Shown here piece by piece: positions 1 through 11,328 of a DNA stretch of 64,000 bases (position 1 is the first letter of the stretch; every line of letters starts with the position of its first letter). Source of the DNA: Rhodopirellula halodulae (GTDB lineage Bacteria; Planctomycetota; Planctomycetia; Pirellulales; Pirellulaceae); the NCBI RefSeq assembly GCF_020966775.1, contig NZ_JAJKFV010000011.1:186001-250000 (forward strand), given 5' to 3'. Made by a program: the position numbers and the translations under genes. The notes beneath the pieces were generated by a model, which was not told where the DNA came from, did no database searches, and saw nothing but the letters and a program-made list of their open reading frames with translations.

Positions 1-3000
1 CGCGTTGCCAAATGCGGTCCGTGCCTCGAACATCTTCCAGTTCGTCCGAGGTCAGGTGCATATCCGTTCCTGAGAACGCATTGGAAAATTGGATCAGATC
101 AGCGACGAACTGAACGTCATCGTTGGGATCCACGTTGCGATAGATCGACGGCAAAGGCGTGTCGAGCAAACTGACCGAAATATTTTCGCGGCCCGCTTCT
201 TCTAAACGACGAGCCAACTCCAAAGCGAACACGCCGCCGGCGGACCAACCGATCAATCTCAGTTCATCGTCGGCAAAGTGTTGTTCAACGAGACCAACAT
301 ACTCGCGCATCATCGAATCCAACGACGTTGGCGGTTCGCTGACGCCATCGGATCCACCACCCACCAACGCGTACACGGGTTGATCCTCGTCCACTTGCTG
401 AGAGAAATCGAGGTAGCACGCGGATGAACCACCCAACGGGTGCACACACAACCAAGGCGACCGGTTCCCGTCAGACTTCAAAGGAACAATCAAAGCCGAC
501 GCTTCTTGCTTTCCGGATCCCTTCGCAGTCGTTTTGTCGGTCGCCTTGGAACCGTCGCCGTCACCAAACTGAGACACGACATGTGACACCAAACTGTTGA
601 TCGAAGGAGATTCCACCAAAGCTGACATCGGGATCGTGATCGCCAAGCGTTGTTCGAGGTTGTTCTTCAGTTCCATCGCGATCAACGAGTCCATCCCCAA
701 CTCGCTCAGCTTTTGCTTGACGTCAATTTGCTCGGCTTCCCATCCCATCAGACGAGCCAGCTCCGTCGCAAAGTACTCCCGCAAACGCTCGGATCGGTCG
801 TCCTCATTGAGCCCTGCAATCTGTCCCCGGAATTCATGATCGACCTGATCTGTCGAACGTTCCGAGTCCGCTGTTGCTTGATCAGCAAACTCAGCGAAGA
901 ACGGTCGGGTGCGACGCATGCTCTGAATCATCGCCGGCCAATCGACGTCCATCACGGCGACATAGCGATCACCAGCATCGACGACTTCCTGCATGGTTTC
1001 GAAACAGGCTTCCGCGGGAAGCAACCGCATGCCACGAGACTGCAACTGCGACGAGCGATCTTCGGTCGCTGCCATTCCCGATTCCGCCCAGGGCCCCCAA
1101 GCGATGCTGGTCGCTGGCAAACCCATTCCCCGTCGGTAATCTGCCAGTCCATCCAGAAAACTATTCGCCGCAGCGTAGTTGGCTTGTCCGGGCGAACCCA
1201 AACACGCAGCGATGGACGAGAACATCACAAATGATTCCAGAGGCAGGTTTTTTGTCGCCTCATGCAAGTTCCATCCACCCTGAACCTTGGGCTGGAACGG
1301 CACTCGCAGTTGTTCGTCGGTCATGTCCATCAGCAATCCATCACGAAGCACTCCCGCAGCGTGATAGACATGGCGAATCGGAGGCATCGTTGCTGGCAGG
1401 CTGGTCAGAGCCGCCTGAAGCGATTCCAGCCGACCGACGTCTCCTTGCACCACCTCGATGTTGACGCTGTCCGCTGACGCTCGAATGGAATCAATCGCCG
1501 ACGCAACTTCGGCGGATGGTTCCCGGCGTGACAGCAATGCCAAACTGCGGTGCCCATCTTCCACCAGTCGTTGAGCCAGCTTGAGCCCGATCGCTCCCGT
1601 TCCGCCGGTGATCAACACCGATCCTAATTCCGTTTGCGTCGAGGATTCCGACTCACCCGAATCAAGATCCACCCCGGTCGCCATCCGCGTGATGACTTTG
1701 CCGATATTCTTTCGCTGCGCCATGTAGCGGAAAGTTTCGACCATTTCGGTTTGATCGAATTCGGTGCAGGCAATCGGTTGCAGTTCGCCCGAGTCAACCT
1801 TCTCCGACAGCTCGTTCCACAACTTTTCAATCTTTGTCGGACGTTGGCGAAGCACACGGTCCAAGTCGATGGCGTGATATGACAAATTGTCCTGAAAGGG
1901 AAGCAAACCGACTTTGCGGTCTTGGTAGATGTCCGTCTTGCCGATCTCCAAGAACCGTCCGTAGGCATTCAGCACGCCCAAGCTCTTAGGAATCGCATCA
2001 CCGGGAAGCGAGTTCAGGACAACATCGACTCCTTCGCCGCCAAAGGTACGTCGAATGTCATCGGCAAACTGAGTCGTCCGTGAATTGAAGACGTGCTTCA
2101 CGCCGCAGCCACGCAAAAATTCACGTTTCTCGTCGCTGCCCGCGGTCGCGATGACTTCTGCCCCCAACAATTGAGCGATCTGGGTCGCAGCCAATCCAAC
2201 GCCGCCTGCACCGGCGTGAATCAAGACTCTCTCACCGGGTTGAACATCGGCCAAATGCACCAAGCCGTACCACGCCGTTAAAAACGCGATGGGAATCGTC
2301 GCCGCATCCACGTCGTCCATTCCGGCTGGCCTTTTGACCAACGTGTACTCGGGCGTCTTCGCATGAGAACCAAATGCAAACGGAGCGACTCCCATCACGG
2401 AATCCCCCACTTCGAAACGCTTGGCATCGGGACCGACCGCCGTCACCGTCCCAGAGCACTCGATCCCCAATGGAACCACTTTGTCAGTGATCCCGGGATA
2501 CAGCCCCATCACTTTCAACACGTCGCTGAAGTTCAAACCAGCGGCGGCGATACGAATCTCGACCTCGTTTCCGATCGGCTCCTCGCGTTCCATCGGCTCG
2601 AAGTACAGTGAATCAAAACTACCGGTTTGACGGAAACGCAAACGGTGCGGTTGAGCCGGGATGGTGATCGCGGTGTCACCATCGGTTGACTGCGGCAACT
2701 GCCGTTTCGCCAATCGACCGACCAGTCGTTCCCCACCGCGAAATAGCACGTGGTCTTCGCCATCTGCGTTCACCAGTTCCGAGGCAAGCAAGGAGGCGTT
2801 CTGGGCTGCTGATTGTTGCGGATCCAAATCCACCAAAGCCGGCTTCAGGTCGGCGAGTTCCATCATGCCAACACGAACCATTCCCCACAGAGACGACTGC
2901 GTCAATTGCGTCGTTTCCATGTTGCGTGCATTCCCCGAAACGCTAGATTGTGCACCTTCGGTGACATGCCACCACCCACGAAATTCGCTTGAGACGGGGA

Positions 3001-6000
3001 CGTCGACGATCGCGGAGCGAAGTTGTTGCAATGCCAATTGGCAAAGCGTTTCCGATTGATTCGCCACGTCAGAAACTTCCGCCGAATCGCCAGCGGCCCA
3101 CAGCGAAACGATCGCAGCCAACGGCCCCGCGTCTGACTGTTCACCCGCGAGCGTTTTCCAATCGCTCTGGAGATCGCCAGCGACGACCGTCGCGCCCTGT
3201 GCTCGCAAGCTCGAAACGACCGCATCGCGACGCGTGACATCGTCACCAAGCACCCACACTTGTTTTCCGCCAAGATCGCCCTCCGATTCAGCCGGAAATT
3301 CCTTCGATGCTTCCCAAGATAGCTGATACAACGCATCGTCGAGCGACTCCGTGGCCTCGCCACCAGCACGCCCAACGCGAGTCACTCGCACTCCGGTCCA
3401 TTCCGCGACCACCTCATCGCGATCATTGACCAGCCACACGTCGCCTTCCACGAACTCCGGATCCAAGACGTCGCCGGCGGAAGTTCGTTTGCCGTAGGTC
3501 CGCAGCGTTCCCGCGGGGGCTTGGTACACCGTGGCCACACCAACCTTCGTCGGCATGTAAGTGGCTTCGCTGAACGTGTCATGGTTGGGGCGAGGCACCA
3601 ACGCAGAAAACGTTTGCATCAACGCATCGCCGAGCACGGGATGCAAAACGTATTCTGCGAACTCGTTCTGCGTTGCTTCATCACATTGGATCAAACCGAC
3701 GGCTTCATCCAAGGAATAATCCACTCGCTGCAGCATTCGAAAACGCGGCCCGTATTCCAATCGCCGTTGCGACATCAGGTCGTAAAATTCGCCGTGATCC
3801 TTGCCCCCGACATAACGTTGACCGACCGTTGCCAACTCGTCGGGAGCCGCGACCGCGACGGGCTCTGATCCCTCATTTACTTCGGCGGGCACCAGCGTTG
3901 CTGACATGTGGCGTTGCCAGGTGTCCGAATCGTCGGATCGATTGCGAGAAAAAATCTCCAGCGAAAGGCTTTCGTCAACGATGGTCTGGAACGCTTTCCA
4001 ACTTTCCTTGCTGACGAACATCGCCTGTTCAATCGATGCGTCCGTCACTTGGTGATGGCCCTCGCCGAACCGTTGTCGTGCAGCGGCGAAGGCAGTTTCC
4101 ACAAACGCCGCTCCCGGCAAATTGACAGAACCCTGCACCGCGTGATCGGCCAAGAACTCGGGCGAATCGGCCGACAACGCATTTTCAAACAGACGACTTT
4201 GAAGAGCCGTCGGTTGCAGTCGCCCCAGCAACGGATGCAACGCATCACCGGACGCATGACTCCGTGACGGATCCCCCACAATTTCGTCGGATGGATCCAA
4301 CCAATACCGTTGTCGATCAAACGGATAAGTCGGCAACACCAATCGCCGACGTTTCCACGGCTGATCAAACGCCTTCCAATTAACCTTGGCTCCTCGACAG
4401 TGCACATCCCCAAGTGCTTCGCAGAGCGTGTTTTCGTCATCGTTTCCGGATCGCAATGACGTGGCCCAAGTCAACTTCGAATCAGGCAAACAACGACGTC
4501 CCATGCCGGTCAAGATCGGAGAGGGCCCAACCTCGAGCATCACGTCAACATCCATTTCTTGCAAAGCATGCATGCTCGGTTCAAACCGAACCGCTTGGCG
4601 AATGTGGTTGCACAAATAATCCGCATCCCACGTGCCCTCAAGCGTCTTGCCGGTCAGGTTACTGACCAGCGGAACGCGGGGCTTCTGGAACTCGCATTGC
4701 TCTGCGATGGATCGAAACTCATCCAGCATCGGTTCCATCAATTGCGAATGAAATGCGTGAGACACCTGCAGCGACTTCGATGCGATTCCGGCTTGCTCGC
4801 AGTGACCGGCGAACTCCTGCAACTCAGTCAAAGAACCGGAAACGACCGTATTCTGAGGCCCATTCTCCGCGGCGATCGACAGTGTTTGCTCATCATCGAC
4901 GCAGAACATCCGCAATTGTTCGGCAATCACATCGGACGATTCAAACATGGCCGTCATGCCGCCGCCCTCCGGCAAGGCTCCCATCAAACGACCTCGATGA
5001 GCGATGAGCCGCAACGCGTCGTCCAAAGTGACAATGCCTGCGACACAAGCAGCCGCGAATTCGCCCACGCTGTGCCCCATGACGACGTGCGGCTTCACGC
5101 CCCAAGACAACCAAAGCTGTGCCAACGAGTATTCGATCGCGAACAAAGCCGGTTGGGTGTACTTCGTTTGATGAATCAGATTTGAGTCCTGTTCATCGCC
5201 ATACAAGACGTCCAACAAACGTTTGGGCAGCAGGTCTTTCAACCCTTCGTCGCATTGGTTCATCGCCTCGCGAAAAACGCCGTGCGTTTCATACAGCCCA
5301 CGCCCCATCCCGGGAGCTTGCGACCCTTGGCCGGTGAACAAGAACGCGGTGCGAGTCGATCGACTGGTGACCGTGTGGCCACTTCGGATTCCGGGGCCTT
5401 TCTTTCCTTCACTCAGCGACGTCAATTGCTTGAGCAGTTGAGCTTCATCGGAAAAGACGACGGCCGCACGTTGCGGATGATGCACACGTCCCACGTTCAT
5501 CGTGTGAGCGACATCCAGCACGTCGTCTTCGGTGCTTTCTAGATGCTGCTGCAATCGCAAGGCGACTTGGGAAATCGCTTGTTCACTTTTTCCGCTGAGC
5601 GTCATGACATGACTGGTTCTCTCTGGCGGTGGTGCCTTGGGTTCGCCCGCATCCACCGTTGCGGACGAGAGATGCTGCTGCAACACCAAGTGCGTATTCG
5701 CACCTCCAAAACCAAACGAGCTCACCCCAGCGACCAAGGGTTCTCCATCCACCGGCCAAGCGGGTGATTCACTGGGGATCACGATTCGCGAACGTTTGAG
5801 CGACATTCGCGGATTCAGTTTCTGCAAGTGAAGCTGTCCAGGAATGGTTTGATGTCGCATCATCAGCAACAACTTGATGATGCCAGCCACACCCGAGACC
5901 GTTTCCATGTGACCGACGTTGGCTTTGACGCTGGTGACATAACATGGCGGATCGACGCCGGGTTGCCCTGCAAACACCTTGGTCAGCGCGTCAACTTCGA

Positions 6001-7171
6001 TGGGATCTCCCAGAGGCGTTCCGGTGCCATGTGCCTCGATGTAGTTGACTCGCGAAGCGGGAATACCGGCTTCCTTGAGAGCCGCGCGAATGACCGCTTG
6101 TTGAGAAACGCCGTTGGGCGCAGTGATCCCGCTGGTGCGACCATCTTGGTTGGTGGCGCTGGCAAGAATGGTTCCCCAAATGTGGTCGCCGTCGCGTTCC
6201 GCGTCACGCAAACGTTTCAGCAACAGCATGCCGCAACCTTCGCCGCGAACGTAACCGTTGGCATCGGCGTCGAATGGTCGGCACTGACCATCCGGCGACA
6301 ACATGCGAGCCTTCGAAAACGCGATCGTTGTCTCAGGAGTCAGGATCGCGTTCACTCCGCCGGCCAGCGCCGCATCGCATTCGCCCGATCGGAGACTCTG
6401 CACCGCCAAGTGAATCGCCATGGTCGACGATGAACACGCCGTATCAATCGCCATACTGGGACCGCGAAGATCCATGATGTATGACAACCGGTTGGCAGCA
6501 ATGGACAACGCGTTGCCCGTTCCGACGTGGGCATCGATGTATTGGTAGTAACCATCGTAGGTCGATGGCACCTTCGAATAGTCCGTCCCACCGATGCCGA
6601 CGTAGGCACCGACCGAAGTGCCCGCTAATTGGCTGACGGGAATACCTGCGACTTCAAATGCCTCCCAACTGACTTCCAACAGCATCCGTTGCTGCGGGTC
6701 CATCCGAGCCGCTTCGCGTGGTGAGATGCCAAAGAACTTAGGATCAAATTGGTCGATGCCATCGACCATGCCGGCACGACGCACCGACATCCGCCCCGCT
6801 TTTTGACCGGTCGGATCATAGAGCGAATCCACGTTCCATCGTTCGGGCGGGATTTCGGCCGTGGCATCAATGCCTTCTGAGATCACTCGCCAATACGCAT
6901 CCAGATCCGGTGCACCGGGGAAGCGGCACGACACGCCCACGATGGCAATCGGTTCGGCGGAATCACTCGCTCCCAGTTTCGCATTTCCGCTTTCGCTCTT
7001 GGTTTGTGATCCGCCCGCGGCCGTGGCACTTTGCGATTTGGCCAGTCGTTTTCGCAGGGCCGCTCTTTGTTCCGGAGAGAGCTTTGCGAGTCGTTCGGAA
7101 AGATCACGTTCGGGCGAATTCACGATGCAGAAGCTGGGTTGTTTGGTCAGGCGGTTGTCGAACGGATTCAC
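1..7171 (-). CDS. Highly reducing type I polyketide synthase, C-terminus beyond window
   Basis: One open frame of about 2390 codons runs off the left edge. Domains in order: ketosynthase with active-site Cys about residue 246 (DTACSSS) and His at about 381 (EAHGTGT) and 421 (NVGH); acyltransferase with GHSVGE Ser about 701 and HAFH about 805, the usual malonyl-CoA signature; dehydratase His about 1010 in [10 protein letters not shown]; a structural region; enoylreductase with HAGAGGVG about 1652; ketoreductase with TGGTGAIG about 1855 and the catalytic Tyr in NYAAAN about 1999; acyl carrier Ser about 2162 in LGMDSL; thioesterase GWSAGG Ser about 2310. All reductive domains keep their catalytic residues, so a saturated chain is expected per cycle. 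I checked that these motifs share one frame. The start is GTG 7171, or GTG 7123 sixteen codons later; an in-frame stop lies just upstream. The N-terminal [13 protein letters not shown] stretch resembles PKS docking linkers. Confidence 0.95.
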   Translation of the reverse strand, partial: MNPFDNRLTKQPSFCIVNSPERDLSERLAKLSPEQRAALRKRLAKSQSATAAGGSQTKSESGNAKLGASDSAEPIAIVGVSCRFPGAPDLDAYWRVISEGIDATAEIPPERWNVDSLYDPTGQKAGRMSVRRAGMVDGIDQFDPKFFGISPREAARMDPQQRMLLEVSWEAFEVAGIPVSQLAGTSVGAYVGIGGTDYSKVPSTYDGYYQYIDAHVGTGNALSIAANRLSYIMDLRGPSMAIDTACSSSTMAIHLAVQSLRSGECDAALAGGVNAILTPETTIAFSKARMLSPDGQCRPFDADANGYVRGEGCGMLLLKRLRDAERDGDHIWGTILASATNQDGRTSGITAPNGVSQQAVIRAALKEAGIPASRVNYIEAHGTGTPLGDPIEVDALTKVFAGQPGVDPPCYVTSVKANVGHMETVSGVAGIIKLLLMMRHQTIPGQLHLQKLNPRMSLKRSRIVIPSESPAWPVDGEPLVAGVSSFGFGGANTHLVLQQHLSSATVDAGEPKAPPPERTSHVMTLSGKSEQAISQVALRLQQHLESTEDDVLDVAHTMNVGRVHHPQRAAVVFSDEAQLLKQLTSLSEGKKGPGIRSGHTVTSRSTRTAFLFTGQGSQAPGMGRGLYETHGVFREAMNQCDEGLKDLLPKRLLDVLYGDEQDSNLIHQTKYTQPALFAIEYSLAQLWLSWGVKPHVVMGHSVGEFAAACVAGIVTLDDALRLIAHRGRLMGALPEGGGMTAMFESSDVIAEQLRMFCVDDEQTLSIAAENGPQNTVVSGSLTELQEFAGHCEQAGIASKSLQVSHAFHSQLMEPMLDEFRSIAEQCEFQKPRVPLVSNLTGKTLEGTWDADYLCNHIRQAVRFEPSMHALQEMDVDVMLEVGPSPILTGMGRRCLPDSKLTWATSLRSGNDDENTLCEALGDVHCRGAKVNWKAFDQPWKRRRLVLPTYPFDRQRYWLDPSDEIVGDPSRSHASGDALHPLLGRLQPTALQSRLFENALSADSPEFLADHAVQGSVNLPGAAFVETAFAAARQRFGEGHHQVTDASIEQAMFVSKESWKAFQTIVDESLSLEIFSRNRSDDSDTWQRHMSATLVPAEVNEGSEPVAVAAPDELATVGQRYVGGKDHGEFYDLMSQRRLEYGPRFRMLQRVDYSLDEAVGLIQCDEATQNEFAEYVLHPVLGDALMQTFSALVPRPNHDTFSEATYMPTKVGVATVYQAPAGTLRTYGKRTSAGDVLDPEFVEGDVWLVNDRDEVVAEWTGVRVTRVGRAGGEATESLDDALYQLSWEASKEFPAESEGDLGGKQVWVLGDDVTRRDAVVSSLRAQGATVVAGDLQSDWKTLAGEQSDAGPLAAIVSLWAAGDSAEVSDVANQSETLCQLALQQLRSAIVDVPVSSEFRGWWHVTEGAQSSVSGNARNMETTQLTQSSLWGMVRVGMMELADLKPALVDLDPQQSAAQNASLLASELVNADGEDHVLFRGGERLVGRLAKRQLPQSTDGDTAITIPAQPHRLRFRQTGSFDSLYFEPMEREEPIGNEVEIRIAAAGLNFSDVLKVMGLYPGITDKVVPLGIECSGTVTAVGPDAKRFEVGDSVMGVAPFAFGSHAKTPEYTLVKRPAGMDDVDAATIPIAFLTAWYGLVHLADVQPGERVLIHAGAGGVGLAATQIAQLLGAEVIATAGSDEKREFLRGCGVKHVFNSRTTQFADDIRRTFGGEGVDVVLNSLPGDAIPKSLGVLNAYGRFLEIGKTDIYQDRKVGLLPFQDNLSYHAIDLDRVLRQRPTKIEKLWNELSEKVDSGELQPIACTEFDQTEMVETFRYMAQRKNIGKVITRMATGVDLDSGESESSTQTELGSVLITGGTGAIGLKLAQRLVEDGHRSLALLSRREPSAEVASAIDSIRASADSVNIEVVQGDVGRLESLQAALTSLPATMPPIRHVYHAAGVLRDGLLMDMTDEQLRVPFQPKVQGGWNLHEATKNLPLESFVMFSSIAACLGSPGQANYAAANSFLDGLADYRRGMGLPATSIAWGPWAESGMAATEDRSSQLQSRGMRLLPAEACFETMQEVVDAGDRYVAVMDVDWPAMIQSMRRTRPFFAEFADQATADSERSTDQVDHEFRGQIAGLNEDDRSERLREYFATELARLMGWEAEQIDVKQKLSELGMDSLIAMELKNNLEQRLAITIPMSALVESPSINSLVSHVVSQFGDGDGSKATDKTTAKGSGKQEASALIVPLKSDGNRSPWLCVHPLGGSSACYLDFSQQVDEDQPVYALVGGGSDGVSEPPTSLDSMMREYVGLVEQHFADDELRLIGWSAGGVFALELARRLEEAGRENISVSLLDTPLPSIYRNVDPNDDVQFVADLIQFSNAFSGTDMHLTSDELEDVRGTDRIWQR

Positions 7172-7379
7172 GGAGCCGAGCGATTCCCACGATTTTGGTT
7201 AGAAAGCCGAGAATTACTAGCACGGAGTCAGACCGGGAAGCTCTCAATTGTCAGTCGTCGATGCGGGAGTTTGCATCTATACTAACGACGAAACGCTCCC
7301 CTGATCGCCCATTCTCCTCTCGGGTGAGCCTCCCTGGCGTTCCTTTTCGACCACGCACCTTCCTGCCGACGATTTCTTG

Positions 7380-8222
7380 ATGCCGATTCGCTTGCAATGC
7401 TCCTGTGGCAAACAACTTAGCGTCCGAGATGAATTCGCTGGAAAAGCGGTGAAATGCCCGGCTTGCTCCAAACCCATTCGGGTGCCAGCCGCCGGTGCGG
7501 CCAAACCCGCGGCGGCTCAGGCGGGGAAACCTCGCGCGGCAGCAGCGGCCCGAACAGCCCCAGCCCCTACACAACAGGCCCGGCCGACCCCGACGCGAGC
7601 ACCTGGACAAGCCGATTCGCTGGACGATTTGTTTTCGGAAGAAGGGTTCGACCGCCAAATTTCCGCGGTCTGCCCCGCGTGCAAGAGTGAAATGGCCCCC
7701 AACGCCGTGCTGTGCACGAAATGCGGTTTCAACAAAGAGACCGGAACCATTCTGGAAGGCCACAAGGTCGCGGGTGTCGACATCGATATGGGAACTCTGG
7801 CTCTGATGAAAGCCGAGAGCGACATGGTTCGCGACGAGGCCTTGCAACAGAAGATGCACAAAGGTGCCGGCATGCCTCCGTGGATGCTGGCGTTGGTCTT
7901 GTTCATCCTTGGCAGTGCCGTGGCGATCGCCGTGTTGGCCGTGAACGCCTCGCGACGAACCGAACAACTTCAGTTCAAACCACTGCAGATGTTCTGCAAC
8001 CTCGGTGGCACCGCGTTCGCGTTGGTCGCAATCGGAACCGTGCTGACACTGATCGGACGCGCATTCAAGGTCAGCCGCAATGAAGGCCTGCTGTCACTGA
8101 CGCTGATCTATGTTCCGGTCTTTGTCATCCGCCACTTCCGAGCAAACTGGAAAGCCGGTCTGACCGCTATCATCTGTGGCGGATGCGCCGGCGGCTTCTT
8201 CGCCGCCGCATCTGGCATGTGA
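7380..8222 (+). CDS. Zinc-ribbon membrane protein
   Basis: The protein has 280 aa from ATG 7380; a TTG directly before it could also serve. The N-terminus has a CSCG ... CPAC pattern typical of short zinc ribbons, then an Ala/Pro-rich linker. A second ribbon follows, CPACKSEMAPNAVLCTKC, around residues 99-116. The C-terminal half has about three hydrophobic segments, suggesting an inner-membrane protein with the ribbons in the cytoplasm. Such ribbon-plus-membrane proteins are frequent in planctomycetes, but I know of no assigned function. It is transcribed divergently from the polyketide synthase across about 200 bases. Nothing in the sequence ties it to polyketide synthesis beyond that adjacency. 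Confidence 0.8.
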   Translation: MPIRLQCSCGKQLSVRDEFAGKAVKCPACSKPIRVPAAGAAKPAAAQAGKPRAAAAARTAPAPTQQARPTPTRAPGQADSLDDLFSEEGFDRQISAVCPACKSEMAPNAVLCTKCGFNKETGTILEGHKVAGVDIDMGTLALMKAESDMVRDEALQQKMHKGAGMPPWMLALVLFILGSAVAIAVLAVNASRRTEQLQFKPLQMFCNLGGTAFALVAIGTVLTLIGRAFKVSRNEGLLSLTLIYVPVFVIRHFRANWKAGLTAIICGGCAGGFFAAASGM

Positions 8223-8306
8223 TCACGGGTGTGAATGCTCACGGGCGTTCACGGCCGGTGGTCGAACCAACCAAGCCGTCCAGGCAAGGCGACCGGTCCG
8301 TTTTGA

Positions 8307-9503
8307 TCAACAACCTTCATCCACCAGCGGGCAACCCGCGGGGCCTTCCACATTCCAACGTATCTGGTCACTCCCACCGCGAAACGTGACCTCGTGTGAA
8401 CCGTTTGGGTTCCAAACGGAAGTCAGGTTTCCATCGGTCAGGTGACGCACACCCACATACGACGTGGTCATTCGCGGATTGATCTCAATCACGCAATCGT
8501 CCTCCGGCCGGTCCCCGAGAATCATGTCGATTCCAATGAATCCCAACTGAGAACTCGGCAGAGCACGACAAACTCGCTCCGCCAACGCCAGCCCGCGATG
8601 TTGCATTGCCTCCGTGGCTGGACCGCTGCCCCCGCGGTATCGGACCGACGAATCACCCGGTGATGAGCCCAGTGATAAGCCCGGTGATGAGCCCGGTGAT
8701 GAGCCCGGTGATGAGCCACCCCGAACGCCGGACTCCCAAGGACAATCCTGCCACATCACCGGACAGACCATCGGTCCGACTCTATCGGCACGCTCGCGAA
8801 AGAACTCATGGTCGTAGCTGAGCACAATCACCGAAGCGGAACGTCCGTCCACACGTGCTTGAAGAACGTCGCTAGTGTCCATGCCCGCAACAAGTGATCT
8901 CCAATCGCGACTCGCACGCACCGCGTCTCCGCTGCAACCGTCGCGTGGCTTCCGCAGCCAATTAGAACCTTCGTGACGCGACGTGCTGCCGACGCATCCA
9001 ACGGCCAGTTCACGCGGCGGGCCGGATGGATGCTCCGCGGCCAGCAGTTGCTCAGCAGACCATGTCAGCGGTGTCGGAATGCCATGTTGGCTCAACCACT
9101 GAGCGGTCAGCCATTTATCCGACGCCATGCGGATCACTGATTCCGTGCACGCCAACATTTGAACGCCGGCCTCGCGAAACGCCGCAAACGTGCTTTCGAG
9201 TACCTGGCCCGTTTCCGGAGCAACAACCAATGCCCAATCGCAAGCCTTTGCTTCCGCGATCCAGTCATTCAGAAAGCAGTCCGCATCATCGATCTTCACC
9301 GAGCGAACCCGCGGGTTTGCTTGCGAAAACTCGTCCACCAGCCGTCGATCAAGAGGCGTGACGACTTCCGCCCATTGACTGAAATCTTCGACCAAGGCTT
9401 GCCACATCGACGTGCCTTCGCAAAGCAACGTCGACGGAATCCGCTCAAGATCCGTGGCCGGCATTCCACCACCACAAAGAAATTCACCCACGAAGATTCG
9501 CAT
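8307..9503 (-). CDS. ATP-grasp ligase, possibly MfnD-like
   Basis: The protein has 398 aa from ATG 9503 (MRIFVGEFLCGGG). The C-terminal EINPRMTTSYVGVR motif is the Mg-ATP binding strand of ATP-grasp carboxylate-amine ligases, and KPRDGCSGD matches the ATP-binding lysine loop. The overall pattern recalls the tyramine-glutamate ligase (MfnD)/DUF201 group, which builds methanofuran-type cofactors. Planctomycetes are known to carry tetrahydromethanopterin C1 genes, so that role is plausible but not shown. A Gly-Ser-Ser-Pro tandem tract about residues 263-282 interrupts the grasp domain. It is the last gene of a minus-strand set with a YbgC-like thioesterase 20 bases upstream and a DUF59 gene. Confidence 0.75.
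   Translation of the reverse strand: MRIFVGEFLCGGGMPATDLERIPSTLLCEGTSMWQALVEDFSQWAEVVTPLDRRLVDEFSQANPRVRSVKIDDADCFLNDWIAEAKACDWALVVAPETGQVLESTFAAFREAGVQMLACTESVIRMASDKWLTAQWLSQHGIPTPLTWSAEQLLAAEHPSGPPRELAVGCVGSTSRHEGSNWLRKPRDGCSGDAVRASRDWRSLVAGMDTSDVLQARVDGRSASVIVLSYDHEFFRERADRVGPMVCPVMWQDCPWESGVRGGSSPGSSPGSSPGLSLGSSPGDSSVRYRGGSGPATEAMQHRGLALAERVCRALPSSQLGFIGIDMILGDRPEDDCVIEINPRMTTSYVGVRHLTDGNLTSVWNPNGSHEVTFRGGSDQIRWNVEGPAGCPLVDEGC
8658..8717. repeat. 12-base tandem repeat, five units, inside ATP-grasp gene
   Basis: Five consecutive 12-base units of the form CGGTGATGAGCC; the second is CAGTGATAAGCC and the rest are identical. Read on the minus strand they encode repeated Gly-Ser-Ser-Pro with one Leu-Ser-Leu-Gly variant. 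The period is a multiple of three, so gain or loss of units keeps the frame. It is likely a length-variable linker between two parts of the ligase. Confidence 0.9.
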
Positions 9504-9523
9504 GCTGATCGCCGCGGCGGAGA

Positions 9524-9922
9524 CTATTGCGGCTGGGGATCCAACTTGGGCAAACGGGTGAGTTTGCCACTTCGATCAATGCACGCAATCACCGAATCAG
9601 CCTCAACCAACAACTGGCCATCACGATGGATCTGATAGCGATGACGCATTCGGACCTTGCGAACTTCGGTGACCGTCGTGGTCAGTTCAAGACAGTCATC
9701 AAATTCCGCGGGCGCCATGTAGCGGACATTCATTTCCGCCACGACCAACATCCGACCGTCGTCTTCGATCGATTTGTAGTTATGGCCGAGATCGCGCAAC
9801 ATCTCGACGCGACCGCGTTCGAAGTAGTTGAGATAATTCGCGTGGTGTACACGGCGTTGCCCATCCGTTTCTTGATAGGCAACACGAAATCGGTACACGT
9901 GCGTCAGAGGAGAATCGCTCAC
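9524..9922 (-). CDS. YbgC-like acyl-CoA thioesterase (hot-dog fold)
   Basis: The protein has 132 aa from GTG 9922. A TTG at 9931 overlaps the upstream stop and would add three residues. The N-terminal Y-x-E-T-D-x-x-x-x-V-x-H-A-N-Y-L-x-Y-F-E-R-G-R pattern is the catalytic helix of 4-hydroxybenzoyl-CoA thioesterase/YbgC proteins, with the Asp as catalytic acid. The usual Gly before the Val is Arg here. Length matches the single hot-dog family, which hydrolyses short or aromatic acyl-CoAs in the cytoplasm. The start touches the end of the DUF59 gene, so translation is probably coupled. No tol-pal genes are nearby, so the E. coli type Tol association is not supported. Confidence 0.85.
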   Translation of the reverse strand: MSDSPLTHVYRFRVAYQETDGQRRVHHANYLNYFERGRVEMLRDLGHNYKSIEDDGRMLVVAEMNVRYMAPAEFDDCLELTTTVTEVRKVRMRHRYQIHRDGQLLVEADSVIACIDRSGKLTRLPKLDPQPQ

Positions 9923-9927
9923 CGAGA

Positions 9928-10248
9928 TCAAAAGATGCCGAGGTGATCACGGGCTTCGTCTGTCATGCAGTCGGGAGTCCAAGCGGGCTCCATCACGACT
10001 TTGACTTCGCAGGTATCGACCTCTTCCAACGACTCAGCGGCATTCTTGGTACCGGCAACCAACTGTGGACCCGCGGGGCACATGGGGCTGGTCATTGTCA
10101 TTTCGACGTTCACGTCGTGACGGCCATCTTCTTTCTCTTCTCCCACTTTCACGACGTACACCAATCCCAAGTCAACAATGTTGACGTACAACTCGGGGTC
10201 GATGACTTCTTTCAGTGCTTCGCGGACTTTGTCTTCAGCCAGAGCCAT
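9928..10248 (-). CDS. SufT/MIP18-like DUF59 iron-sulfur assembly protein
   Basis: The protein has 106 aa from ATG 10248 (MALAEDKVREALKEVIDPEL); a TTG at 10269 would add seven residues. The signature DPELYVNIVDLGLVY followed by MTMTSPMCPAGP is that of the DUF59/MIP18 family, including the conserved Cys. Members such as SufT and PaaD assist iron-sulfur cluster maturation of target proteins. It heads a short minus-strand set with a thioesterase and an ATP-grasp gene. No suf genes are visible in the window, so the client proteins are unknown. Confidence 0.85.
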   Translation of the reverse strand: MALAEDKVREALKEVIDPELYVNIVDLGLVYVVKVGEEKEDGRHDVNVEMTMTSPMCPAGPQLVAGTKNAAESLEEVDTCEVKVVMEPAWTPDCMTDEARDHLGIF

Positions 10249-10460
10249 TGCAGTGCTCGTTTCGGTCAATGGTGGGATGCAGTTTTAACAAACGGTCGGT
10301 CGCGGCTAACTGTGACAGGGCACAATCGCGATGCCGACAACATCGCTTGAGATGTTCTTGATTCGACAAGTGACCGCCGATCGGATGAGCCCTGCCTCTC
10401 GCAAAGAGATTTCCGGGCGTCGACGGTCTTGCTTCGAAAACCCGTACGAATCGGCTTTCG

Positions 10461-10991
10461 TCAGGGGTTCATCATGGCTGGCTCTTGCGAAATCGTCAAA
10501 CCGAACTGCCACTCGGCGAGGTCTCGGTCGATTCCGGCTGGCTGAATTGCTGGCCCGACCCTTTCAGGTACTTCCACGTGCACCCACCGTCTCAGCGACG
10601 CCAGCAATTTGGGCCCGACGCCATGGACATCGCCAAGATGTTCGATCGACCGGAACGGTCCATTCTGTTCGCGGTGCCGGACGACGCGTTCGGCCAGTTT
10701 TGGACCGATTCCGGGTAGCAACGTCAGCTCTCGGCAGTCAGATGCGTTCAGGTCGACACTGAGCGGCGGCGAAAGCTCGGCGTCCGCAGTGATCGAAACA
10801 TCTGGATTTGCCGTCGGCTGCTGCGACGTGAACCGACTGAAGCCCAGCAAAACGACCATGCCAGCAAACAACGTCGATTGGATGCCCGGGACCGTCAATG
10901 CAATCTTGGGCGTTGGCGTGGCAATCATCGAAACCGAATCGCCACGGCCCATTTCGGCGTGATCGGATCCGTCCTTTGCGGCAACTTCCAT
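10461..10991 (-). CDS. ComEA-like helix-hairpin-helix membrane protein
   Basis: The protein has 176 aa from ATG 10991. One hydrophobic segment about residues 38-55 (TLFAGMVVLLGF) suggests an N-terminal anchor. A ComEA-type double helix-hairpin-helix follows: VDLNASDCRELTLLPGIGPK then the FRSIEHLGDVHGVGPK region. This module binds DNA without sequence preference and in competence systems captures incoming DNA at the membrane. The usual NxA of ComEA appears as LNASD. The remainder after the module is unremarkable. No other competence genes are in the window, so a role in DNA uptake is inferred only from the domain. It is transcribed divergently from dapB. Confidence 0.8.
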   Translation of the reverse strand: MEVAAKDGSDHAEMGRGDSVSMIATPTPKIALTVPGIQSTLFAGMVVLLGFSRFTSQQPTANPDVSITADAELSPPLSVDLNASDCRELTLLPGIGPKLAERVVRHREQNGPFRSIEHLGDVHGVGPKLLASLRRWVHVEVPERVGPAIQPAGIDRDLAEWQFGLTISQEPAMMNP

Positions 10992-11328
10992 GACAGCGTC
11001 CCGGCGATGTCGTCAGTCAAACCTGCTCAGATTCCGTTCTGCCCAAACTCCGCGGGTCATCCTTCCCGTCGGGTGGTCCCTTCCCATCCAGTGGTCATTG
11101 TGCGACCGCCGAGTAGCGGGGCAACGCGAAAGTCTCGCAATTGTGAGAGATGTTGCGAGTCAGGAAGCGAGCACTGCCGGGTTTCCCGATTTTGCAGCGG
11201 CGACAATCACCGTGCCTCAGGGACGCTGGCTCGGCCGCTCCTCCCTGTCGATTTCGCGAGCCGCTCGCTAGATTGGCGAGTTGGCAAGCGATTCATTCAT
11301 CTTCCCTTTCACCCCATGGTTCAGTTCG
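10992..11328. other. Divergent intergenic stretch comEA-like/dapB
   Basis: About 337 bases without a convincing gene. It holds the start regions of two divergent genes and an inverted repeat at 11134-11159. Short open frames here lack family motifs. Part of the right end (11281-11328) could be the N-terminus of dapB if a TTG start is used. Confidence 0.6.
11134..11159. promoter_or_regulatory. Inverted repeat CTCGCAA-N12-TTGCGAG
   Basis: Perfect 7-base arms separated by 12 bases, between the divergent comEA-like gene and dapB. It could be an operator or an RNA hairpin; no T-tract follows, so an intrinsic terminator is unlikely. Confidence 0.35.
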
